Program-made: the position numbers and the translations under genes
Notes under the pieces: model-generated
Databases searched by the model: none
What the model saw: only the letters and a program-made list of their open reading frames with translations
What the model was told of the DNA's origin: nothing
Origin: Mariprofundus sp.
GTDB taxonomy: Bacteria; Pseudomonadota; Zetaproteobacteria; Mariprofundales; Mariprofundaceae
Reading direction: 5' to 3'
Length of the DNA stretch: 64,000 nt
NCBI GenBank assembly: GCA_021772775.1
Contig: JAJFLH010000006.1
Coordinates: 186,001 to 250,000 of the forward strand
In this document: positions 9,480 through 16,816 of the stretch, piece by piece
Layout: each line of letters begins with the position of its first letter
How positions within the stretch are numbered: the first letter of the stretch is position 1

Positions 9480-11195
9480 TCAGTTTGTGCTACCTGAAGT
9501 CTTGAGTTGATCAATAACCAGGTTGACTATATCAGTAAGGGCAACTTCATTGCGCTCACCGCTGCGTAACCCCATTTCAACCAGACCTGCTTTCAAACCA
9601 CGGTCACCAATGACAACCTGCATGGGCAGACCAATCAATTCGGCATCTTTGAATTTAACGCCGGGGCGCTCTTTACGTTCATCCCACAGTACATCAATAC
9701 CTGCATCAAGCAGTTGCTGGTAAATGGTTTCCGAAGCTTGCATGACCTCTTCGGATTTACCCATCGTGATCAATCCCAACTGGAATGGAGCCAGCTCTGG
9801 AGGCCAGGAGATACCGGAATCATCATTGCACTGCTCAACAACAGCAGCCATCAAACGTGATACACCGATGCCATAACATCCCATGGTAGCAACAGCGCGT
9901 TTACCCTGCTGATTCTGAAACATGACTTCCATCGACTCAGTATATTGCGTGCCCAGAGCAAACACTTGCCCCACTTCAATACCACGCGACAATTCAATTG
10001 CCGAACCGCATTTCAGACAGTCATCACCGGCACGTGTCTCACGCAGATCTGCGAAGCTGGCCGCATCCAAATCACGAGCGGTATCCAGACCTGTGACATG
10101 CGCATCTTTTTTGTTGGCTCCTGCCACCAGACCAGCGGCCTCGTTCAGGCTTTGATCCAGCAACAGCTTACAACTCAACCCTTGTGGCCCAATAAATCCG
10201 CTTACACCACCAATCGATTGCACCTCTTCGTCTGTGGCCATTTCAACACCATCGGCTGCGAGCGCATGAATCAATTTAATCTCTTGCAGTTGATCATCAC
10301 CTCGTACGCAGGCGGCTATAACCGTAGCATCGTTTTCACCACCTATGACACGATAAACCACTGTCTTCAACAATGCGGATGGTTCCAGCGATAAGAGTGC
10401 GGCCACATCTTCAGCCGATGTAACATTAGGTGTATCAACCGATTGCAGTGTGGCAGCTTCAAACGCCTGCACAGATCGTTCCGACACCGCTTTCTCTACA
10501 TTGGCGGCATAATCACAACCAGAGCAGTGGGCGATCAGATCTTCACCGGATTCAGCCAGTACATGAAATTCATGCGTTTTATTACCACCAATGGAACCGC
10601 AATCAGCTTCAACCGGACGGAAGTTCAGTCCAAAACGTTCAAAAATACGGCAATAGGTTGCGAACATATTATCGTATTCGGCTGCCAGACAGGCATCATC
10701 AGCATGGAATGAATAGCCATCTTTCATGATAAATTCGCGCCCACGCATTAAACCGAAACGCGGACGAATCTCATCACGGAATTTGGTTTGAATCTGGTAG
10801 AGATTCATTGGCAACTGTTTATAAGAGCGCAACTCACGCGCTACCAGATCAGAGATCACCTCTTCATGGGTGGGGCCAAGACAGGAGTCATGGCCGTGAC
10901 GATCTTTAAAGCGCAGTAGCTCAGGGCCATACTTTTCCATACGTCCGGACTTTTCCCAGAGCTCACAGGGCTGAACCATCGGCATCAACAACTCTTGCGC
11001 ACCGGAGCGGTTAAGCTCTTGACGAATGACCGCCTCAATTTTACGCAGTACACGTAAAGCCAGCGGCAAATAGTCATAGACACCGGAAGTAACACGGCGG
11101 ATGTAGCCGGCACGCAGCAATAGTTTATGGGAGATTACCTCAGCATCAGCTGGATCATCACGCAAAGTAGGTATGAATAATTTAGAATAACGCAT
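9480..11195 (-). CDS. proS: Prolyl-tRNA synthetase (bacterial type with INS editing domain)
   Basis: ProS charges tRNA-Pro and edits alanyl-tRNA-Pro. The N-terminal class II core starts with MRYSKLFIPTLRD. It carries GPTHEEVISDLVARE (motif 2 region), then the inserted YbaK-like editing domain (about residues 225-390), motif 3 in GCYGIGVSRLMAA, and the anticodon-binding domain. I chose ATG 11195 because the alignment to the family begins there and it gives 571 residues, matching the usual 572. An upstream in-frame codon at 11246 would add 17 unsupported residues. Confidence 0.95.
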   Translation of the reverse strand: MRYSKLFIPTLRDDPADAEVISHKLLLRAGYIRRVTSGVYDYLPLALRVLRKIEAVIRQELNRSGAQELLMPMVQPCELWEKSGRMEKYGPELLRFKDRHGHDSCLGPTHEEVISDLVARELRSYKQLPMNLYQIQTKFRDEIRPRFGLMRGREFIMKDGYSFHADDACLAAEYDNMFATYCRIFERFGLNFRPVEADCGSIGGNKTHEFHVLAESGEDLIAHCSGCDYAANVEKAVSERSVQAFEAATLQSVDTPNVTSAEDVAALLSLEPSALLKTVVYRVIGGENDATVIAACVRGDDQLQEIKLIHALAADGVEMATDEEVQSIGGVSGFIGPQGLSCKLLLDQSLNEAAGLVAGANKKDAHVTGLDTARDLDAASFADLRETRAGDDCLKCGSAIELSRGIEVGQVFALGTQYTESMEVMFQNQQGKRAVATMGCYGIGVSRLMAAVVEQCNDDSGISWPPELAPFQLGLITMGKSEEVMQASETIYQQLLDAGIDVLWDERKERPGVKFKDAELIGLPMQVVIGDRGLKAGLVEMGLRSGERNEVALTDIVNLVIDQLKTSGSTN

Positions 11196-11460
11196 AGCGG
11201 CAATCATAGCTGCGCTTGATCTATTCAGGTAGTCCTGCTGTTCCAAACTTCGATAAACTTAAGCGGAATTTGTTGCCACTTGAAGTGATTGATCACGATG
11301 ACGGTAATCAAGGGGTGACGAGCATAAGCAATAAATTGATGAAATGTATCATCTGGTGTTTGGCTGGATGATAAGATTGAGGTGCTGTTCAGAGCGGAGC
11401 AGTTAGGGAGGCTCGAAGTAGTAATCTCTAAGCTATGCTGACCAGTAATGAGTGATGCAT

Positions 11461-11841
11461 CTACTCTTGTTGGCACCCGGAGCATAGGCCAAACATCACC
11501 AGTTGGTGGCCTGTCAGTTTAAAGTTTTTCTCATGTGCGGCGGCTTGCTGTAGCTGCTCGATGGTCTGATGGGAAAATTCTTCGATATGGCCACATTGTG
11601 TACATACCATGTGATCATGATGCTCTTTATCGGCGCGTTCATAGCGTTTTTTGTCGGCCAATTGAATGGAGTGAATCAAACCCTGCGCCTCTAGTGCCGC
11701 CAAACCTCTATAGACGGTGGCAATACCAATGGGCTTACCTGCATCGCTTAGGCTACGGGTTAGTTCATCGGCATCCCAATGGCGATTGGAACTGTTAATA
11801 ACATCCAGGATAGCCTGTCTCTGCGTTGTTAATTTTGACAT
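11461..11841 (-). CDS. fur: Fur family ferric uptake regulator
   Basis: A 126-residue metal-dependent repressor. The winged-helix DNA-binding half includes TTQRQAILDVI and the recognition segment IGIATVYRGLAALEAQGL. The dimerisation half has the metal site EHHDHMVCTQCGHIEEF and a second CxxC (GLCSGC). The HHDH cluster fits Fur better than Zur or PerR, but this is a judgement from motifs. A near-consensus Fur box lies three bases in front of its start codon, strong support for the assignment and for self-repression. The N-terminus is shorter than in E. coli Fur. No good Shine-Dalgarno is visible between the operator and the ATG. Confidence 0.9.
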   Translation of the reverse strand: MSKLTTQRQAILDVINSSNRHWDADELTRSLSDAGKPIGIATVYRGLAALEAQGLIHSIQLADKKRYERADKEHHDHMVCTQCGHIEEFSHQTIEQLQQAAAHEKNFKLTGHQLVMFGLCSGCQQE

Positions 11842-11844
11842 GGC

Positions 11845-11861
11845 ATAACGATAATCGTTAT
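11845..11861. promoter_or_regulatory. Fur box overlapping the fur translation start region
   Basis: The 17 bases form a perfect 8-1-8 inverted repeat, ATAACGAT-A-ATCGTTAT. Read on the minus strand with one more flanking base, it matches the classic Fur consensus GATAATGATAATCATTAT at 15 of 18 positions by my count. It ends only three bases before the fur ATG, so bound repressor would block transcription close to the start and the operator occupies the place of a ribosome-binding site. Confidence 0.85.
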
Positions 11862-11954
11862 CACTGTGGTGTAAAGTCTGAATATGTGACGCACTGATTT
11901 AGCTTGTTCGTGATGTTGAAATGAGTGTGAAGACTTTTGAGCTGTTCAGAGTTT

Positions 11955-12143
11955 TCAGGCTGCTGCTAAGGGGGGCTTGTTGATGCTATCAGCGAGCTCC
12001 ACACGCTCTTCACGATTGACGCTCACATCGCGGGGAGCATCAATGCCAATACGTACCTGGCCACCTTTCACATTCAATACCTGAATCTGAATATTGTCGC
12101 CGATAGCAATCGCTTCACCTTTTTTGCGTGTTAAAATTAACAT
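11955..12143 (-). CDS. csrA: Carbon storage regulator, RNA-binding protein
   Basis: CsrA binds GGA motifs in mRNA leaders and changes their translation or stability. The start [16 protein letters not shown] and the core [20 protein letters not shown] are near-invariant in the family, including the RNA-contacting L4, R6 and the VRIGI/APR region with R44-like arginines. It has 62 residues, normal. An AGAGGA ribosome-binding site lies 7 bases before the ATG. It follows recG on the same strand after a 161-base gap that has no gene of its own and may hold a promoter. Confidence 0.95.
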   Translation of the reverse strand: MLILTRKKGEAIAIGDNIQIQVLNVKGGQVRIGIDAPRDVSVNREERVELADSINKPPLAAA

Positions 12144-12304
12144 GATAAATCCTCTCTTGTCATTAAATAGACTACTACATCGGAAAATGCAAGATGAAGG
12201 TAAACAGCAATAAAGATGCCATATAAGACTTTTCCATCAAAATAGTGATTTTAAAATGCTTTTTTATGCCAGTGATAGATGACGAAGGGGGCTGTAAGGT
12301 GTCA

Positions 12305-14317
12305 CTAATCCGTTGATTCTGCACAGGGGCGCCAAAAGAGTTGCATCGCTTCATGAGGTGAGAATTCGGGCAGGTTTTCAAACCATTGTCGCGCCAAGGC
12401 GCCATCCTCTGCCATATTCAACAGACGAAAGCCTGCATCGCCGTGTTGCCGTGTTCCAATGGCATCGCCACTACCTCGCAGGGCCAGATCAGCTTCGGCC
12501 AATTCCAATCCATCATGTGAGTGAATCATATGATTGAGGCGTTCTTCTGACTTTTGACTGGCCTTCTCTCCTGCAATGAGCATGCAATAACCCTGCTCGT
12601 GCGATCTGCCCACTCTACCTCGAAGCTGATGCAGTTGAGCCAATCCATAGGCTTCGGCTTGTTCAATGATGATTAAGCGTGCTTCTATGACATTTACCCC
12701 AACTTCAACCACGGTAGTGGAGACAAGGATTTTACTTGCTCCTGAGGAAAAGGCGTCCAGGGCAGCTTTTTTATCGGCCGGTTTCATGCGGCCATGCAGT
12801 CCCAATACATTGGATTTAGGAAAATACGTTTTTAATAGCTCAACACGCTGATCGACGGATACGCCAGCTTCATCCTCATCAATACGCGGCACGATCCAAT
12901 AAATACGTCCTTGAACATCCAGCAGGCGCTGCATGCCATCAGCCAGTGGTTTCATTTTATTGGCGGCTATCACACGTGTTTCGACCGGTTTTCGCCCTGG
13001 TGGCATGCCACGCATAATGGTTAAGTCCATATCTCCATAGAGTGATAAAGCGAGGGAACGAGGAATCGGTGTGGCTGTCATGCCAAGCAGATGAACAGCA
13101 TGTGAGCCTTGTTGCTTGTCTGCTAAACCCCAGCGCTGGCGTACACCGAAGCGGTGCTGCTCATCGACCAGCGCCAGCGCCAAACGATCAAACAGAACAT
13201 CATCATTGAGCAGTGCATGGGTGCCGACAATCAACAAAATTTCTCCGCTGCGAAGTCCGTTCAATATTTCACGCCGTGCTTTTGCTCTGCAGCTGCCTGT
13301 TAGTAGGGCGATTTTGAAACCCAATGGCGTAAGTAGCTCCTGCAGCGTTTCAGCATGTTGGTTGGCCAATACCTCAGTTGGTGCAAGCAGTGCGGCCTGA
13401 TGACCAGAAGCGGCGGCTTTGACCATGGCGAGAGCTGCAATCCATGTTTTGCCCGCCCCCACATCACCCTGCAATAATCGATGCATGCGTTTGCCGCTAT
13501 GCAGGTCTGTCTGAATATCCTGCCATGCCGCTTGCTGAGCGTTGGTGAGTGGAAAAGGCAGGCTATGCAAGAGTTGTGCGCTTTGAGTTTCATCTTGCAA
13601 TGATAGGGCAGGGCAGTCGGCAGCTTTTTTCTTCTGCTGCATCAGATGCAGATAGAGAATCATCTCCTCGCTTTTCAATCGTATTAATGATTTTTCAAGC
13701 TGCTGTTTATCCACATCATTGGGTATATGTATATGTAGCAAGGCCTGACACAGAGTAGGCAAATGAGCTGTTTGTAAGGCAGCATCCAGTGGACTCTGCG
13801 CAGTAGTTGCTAACAATGATAAAACATGCTGAATAAATGTGCTCAGGCGTTTGCCACCTAAGCCAGCAAGGCCACCATATTGCGGTTGAAAGCCCGCAAC
13901 AAACTGCTCGGGTAGACACCAGTCGGGATGCGACATTTGCCAGTGCCCTTTCCAGCGCTCAGCTATACCACGAACGGAAATTTCACGTCCCTCTGAAAGC
14001 CTCGCATCACTCATCATATAGCCGGAATGAAAGAAGTTGAGTGATATCTGTCCACTCTCATCGGCGATATTGAGTATCACCTGCCTGCTGCGACCAAAGC
14101 CGCGCGCTTGCCTGCTAACAATACGACCAATGAAACGTTCACTGTTCCCTTCACTGAGTTGGGCGATTGGAACGATATGACGATCATCAATATAATCTTT
14201 GGGTAGATGCAGTAACAGGTCTCCCATGCTGTTGATTCCACGCGCCATAAGCCGTTTTTGCAGGGTTGGCCCAATGCCTGGGATTGATGCAATCGATTGT
14301 CTGAATAGATCGTACAT
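12305..14317 (-). CDS. recG: ATP-dependent DNA helicase RecG
   Basis: RecG remodels stalled replication forks and branched recombination intermediates. The N-terminal wedge/OB domain lies at about residues 1-230. The helicase motor includes Walker A GDVGAGKTW, the DExH box VDEQHRFG, the TATPIPRSLAL motif and the TRG-type C-terminal motif VGRSHEQGYCML. Its 670 residues are somewhat shorter than the E. coli 693, with the difference mostly at the N-terminus. It is on the same strand as the kinase gene upstream (95-base gap) and csrA downstream. Confidence 0.94.
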   Translation of the reverse strand: MYDLFRQSIASIPGIGPTLQKRLMARGINSMGDLLLHLPKDYIDDRHIVPIAQLSEGNSERFIGRIVSRQARGFGRSRQVILNIADESGQISLNFFHSGYMMSDARLSEGREISVRGIAERWKGHWQMSHPDWCLPEQFVAGFQPQYGGLAGLGGKRLSTFIQHVLSLLATTAQSPLDAALQTAHLPTLCQALLHIHIPNDVDKQQLEKSLIRLKSEEMILYLHLMQQKKKAADCPALSLQDETQSAQLLHSLPFPLTNAQQAAWQDIQTDLHSGKRMHRLLQGDVGAGKTWIAALAMVKAAASGHQAALLAPTEVLANQHAETLQELLTPLGFKIALLTGSCRAKARREILNGLRSGEILLIVGTHALLNDDVLFDRLALALVDEQHRFGVRQRWGLADKQQGSHAVHLLGMTATPIPRSLALSLYGDMDLTIMRGMPPGRKPVETRVIAANKMKPLADGMQRLLDVQGRIYWIVPRIDEDEAGVSVDQRVELLKTYFPKSNVLGLHGRMKPADKKAALDAFSSGASKILVSTTVVEVGVNVIEARLIIIEQAEAYGLAQLHQLRGRVGRSHEQGYCMLIAGEKASQKSEERLNHMIHSHDGLELAEADLALRGSGDAIGTRQHGDAGFRLLNMAEDGALARQWFENLPEFSPHEAMQLFWRPCAESTD

Positions 14318-14412
14318 GCAGAGAGACTAGCAGTAATTTTGGCAAAGCAAAAAACGGCCAGTGCGACTGTTGGATCGAGCTTGATCTATAAAATGTTCAG
14401 CAGGGGCGACGA

Positions 14413-16221
14413 TCAGTCTAGCTGATCTCGAATCATTTGGCTTAAGATGGCAATATTATAAGGCTTGGAAAGAATGGGATATTCCTCTGAAGGCATCTCA
14501 TTCTTTAAGTTGTTGTTTTTGTCATATCCTGAGGCAAAAATAATTTTGCTATTGGGGTCAGTCTCTTCAATACATGCGGCTGCTTGCACCCCACCCATTT
14601 TTGGCATCACAACGTCCATGAGAATTAGTGCTATATCGTTATGGTTGGCGCTGAATATATCAATTGCCTGAAGCCCATCGGAAGCTTCCATTACCCGATA
14701 GTTAAGGCTCTCTAATACTTCTCTACTGGTCGTGCGAATATCAAGATTATCATCAACCAGAAGGATGAGTTCATCTTTCCCTAAACAGGTTTCCAGTCGC
14801 TCTACGGAACTGGAGGCTATGACTTCTTCTTTAATACGCGGTAGGTAGATATGAAAAGAGGAGCCTTGCCCCAGGGTACTTTCAACCTCAATGAGACCAC
14901 CAAGGTTTTGAATTGCTCCGTAGGCCATGGAAAGGCCTAAGCCTGTGCCCTGCCCAATCTCCTTGGTGGTGAAAAAAGGTTCGAAGATATGTTCTTTGTC
15001 ACTGCTGCTTATGCCACATCCATTATCTTTAACAATCAGACGCACGAGTGAACTGGATTCAATATCAGGATGATTGCTGATGAACTTTTTATCAGCTTCC
15101 ATCGCTTCAAGGCTTAATGATACAGTAGGGTTCTGTCTGTTTTCTACTGCATCAGAGGCATTGTTCAACAGGTTAATTAATATCTGCTGCAGTTGTGTGG
15201 CATCACCATTTACAACGAGTCTATCTGAACAAAGTTGAGTCTGGAACGCGATGTTTTTAGGGATACTTGCAGCATTCAGATTGGAGATATCATTGATAAA
15301 AGAGGTTAAGTCGAAGGGTTTCTTTTCGATGGCGTCTTTTCGGGCAAAGATCAATAGCTTTTTGATCATCGCAGAAGCCTTAAAGCTGAGTGTTTCTACA
15401 TTATCCAATTTTTTTATGACATGTGGAAAATCGGCGATCTCTTTCTTGGCCAAAAAGAGGTTGCCGGTCATGCCGGCGAGCATGTTATTGAACTCATGAG
15501 CTATGCCACCAACCAGTGAACCTATGGCTTCCATTTTTTGAGATTGGAGCAGCTGCTCTTCAAGCTCTTCATGTTCAATCATCTTGGCTAAAATAATCTC
15601 TTCCTGCCGTTCACTCTGTATTCGAAGTTCAATGTTTTGGCTGATGTTGCGATAGATGCGCAATGCACTGGTAGAAACCATCACCAAAAACAGCACCAGC
15701 ATGACGCCCATAGCGTTGTTGATATCGGAATCAAGCGTGAAAAAGCGAACGATGAGCGGGGCTAATGCCAGAATACAAAAACTGAATACTGGTATGAGTA
15801 GAGGCGAGAGTGAGGTTACTGAACCTGCGCACATACCACCGACCACAAAAGCTATAAACACTTGATGCATGGCTGAATGCTCGGGAAACAGAAAGAGGGA
15901 AGTGCTGCCCCAAGTGATGCCGGTAGCAATGGAGGCTATAGTAAAATATTGCTCCCAACTTTTAGTTTGAGATGGTGCTGGCTTTGCTCTGTTATAAGCC
16001 ATGGTTAGTGCAAAACGAGCCAGCATTACGCTTACAATAGAGGCGAACCAGATGCTTAATGAAAGTTGTTCCGTCACATCCCACAGTACAGCAACCAAAA
16101 TCATAGCATTTACAAGTGTGGCTAGAAGGGCCATTGGCATGGCGGCGTAAAGCAATTTTACCTGTTCAGATTTGAGCAGTTCCTCGTAAGCTAACCCCAG
16201 TGCAGGCTGTAATGTTTTCAT
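14413..16221 (-). CDS. Membrane-bound hybrid sensor histidine kinase/response regulator
   Basis: A 602-residue inner-membrane kinase. Residues about 20-185 hold roughly six hydrophobic segments and no recognisable periplasmic sensor domain. A short coiled linker is followed by the HisKA domain with phospho-histidine H242 in GGIAHEFNNMLAG. The ATPase domain has the N box NLLNNASDAVE, G1 VKDNGCGIS and G2 GQGTGLGLSM. A C-terminal receiver follows (LLVDDNLDIR, phospho-Asp in LMDVVMPKMGG, Lys in LSKPY). The H box (AHEFNN) is the type often seen in NtrB-like and hybrid kinases. The signal and the final target are unknown. No response regulator is adjacent. Confidence 0.88.
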   Translation of the reverse strand: MKTLQPALGLAYEELLKSEQVKLLYAAMPMALLATLVNAMILVAVLWDVTEQLSLSIWFASIVSVMLARFALTMAYNRAKPAPSQTKSWEQYFTIASIATGITWGSTSLFLFPEHSAMHQVFIAFVVGGMCAGSVTSLSPLLIPVFSFCILALAPLIVRFFTLDSDINNAMGVMLVLFLVMVSTSALRIYRNISQNIELRIQSERQEEIILAKMIEHEELEEQLLQSQKMEAIGSLVGGIAHEFNNMLAGMTGNLFLAKKEIADFPHVIKKLDNVETLSFKASAMIKKLLIFARKDAIEKKPFDLTSFINDISNLNAASIPKNIAFQTQLCSDRLVVNGDATQLQQILINLLNNASDAVENRQNPTVSLSLEAMEADKKFISNHPDIESSSLVRLIVKDNGCGISSSDKEHIFEPFFTTKEIGQGTGLGLSMAYGAIQNLGGLIEVESTLGQGSSFHIYLPRIKEEVIASSSVERLETCLGKDELILLVDDNLDIRTTSREVLESLNYRVMEASDGLQAIDIFSANHNDIALILMDVVMPKMGGVQAAACIEETDPNSKIIFASGYDKNNNLKNEMPSEEYPILSKPYNIAILSQMIRDQLD

Positions 16222-16324
16222 GCGATGACCATGGCGTTATACAATGCTTAATTCATGGGCTCGTCAATATGGGGTATTCAATATTAAACCATGAAATTAT
16301 TGTGGTTCTAGTGGGGGAAGAAGG

Positions 16325-16357
16325 CAACAAAGGGCTGTATAGCTCAGCCCTTTGTTG
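16325..16357. terminator. Hairpin terminator downstream of the EF-hand gene
   Basis: A perfect 13-base inverted repeat, CAACAAAGGGCTG and CAGCCCTTTGTTG, with a seven-base loop, lies 8 bases after the EF-hand gene stop. A partly T-rich stretch follows on the minus strand. It most likely ends the EF-hand transcript before the kinase gene. Confidence 0.7.
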
Positions 16358-16365
16358 AGTGCTTT

Positions 16366-16743
16366 TTAGCGTGGTGGATGTGCCCTGTTGTAGCGTTTTT
16401 GCTTTGCAGCTGTAAACTCTTCTTTGCTTAACATGCCATCGTTATTGGCATCTGCCTGATCAAAGAATTTCCCGGTATATTTTTTGTAAGTCGGTTTTTT
16501 ATCATCTTTGGTGATAAAACCATCACCATTGCTATCCATGCGTTCAAATTTTCTTTTGAGGTAATCCTGACGCGTATCTTTGAATTCGTTGAGTGATACT
16601 TTGCCATCTTTATTGGTATCCATGCTCTCAATGTAATGATATTTCTTTCCTTTGCTTGGGCACGTTCCACCCGGCTCAGCCACTGCTATCGTTGGCATAG
16701 ATAAACATAGTGTAGCAATAAGGCATAATGATCTGTTTTTCAT
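16366..16743 (-). CDS. Secreted EF-hand calcium-binding protein
   Basis: A small exported protein of 125 residues. The N-terminus is a signal peptide with a likely cut after AVA (residues 1-22). Three EF-hand loops follow: DTNKDGKVSLNE, DSNGDGFITKDD and DANNDGMLSKEE. All have the Asp/Asn at positions 1, 3 and 5 and the acidic residue at 12 expected for calcium binding. The spacing resembles periplasmic calmodulin-like proteins of proteobacteria. Function is unknown; calcium buffering or sensing in the periplasm is a guess. An AGGAG ribosome-binding site precedes the ATG. It stands alone between glnE and the kinase gene. Confidence 0.85.
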   Translation of the reverse strand: MKNRSLCLIATLCLSMPTIAVAEPGGTCPSKGKKYHYIESMDTNKDGKVSLNEFKDTRQDYLKRKFERMDSNGDGFITKDDKKPTYKKYTGKFFDQADANNDGMLSKEEFTAAKQKRYNRAHPPR

Positions 16744-16816
16744 AAGGGCTCCTGGTTCATGTGTAGTGGCTTAATGTTTAGTTGAATATTGAGTCAATGT
16801 GAGGCTTTGTTCATGA

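Noticed and set aside
11225-11485. Minus-strand open frame of 86 codons between proS and fur
   Set aside because: It overlaps the ends of both neighbours, has no ribosome-binding site and its Ser/Thr-rich product looks like no family I know.
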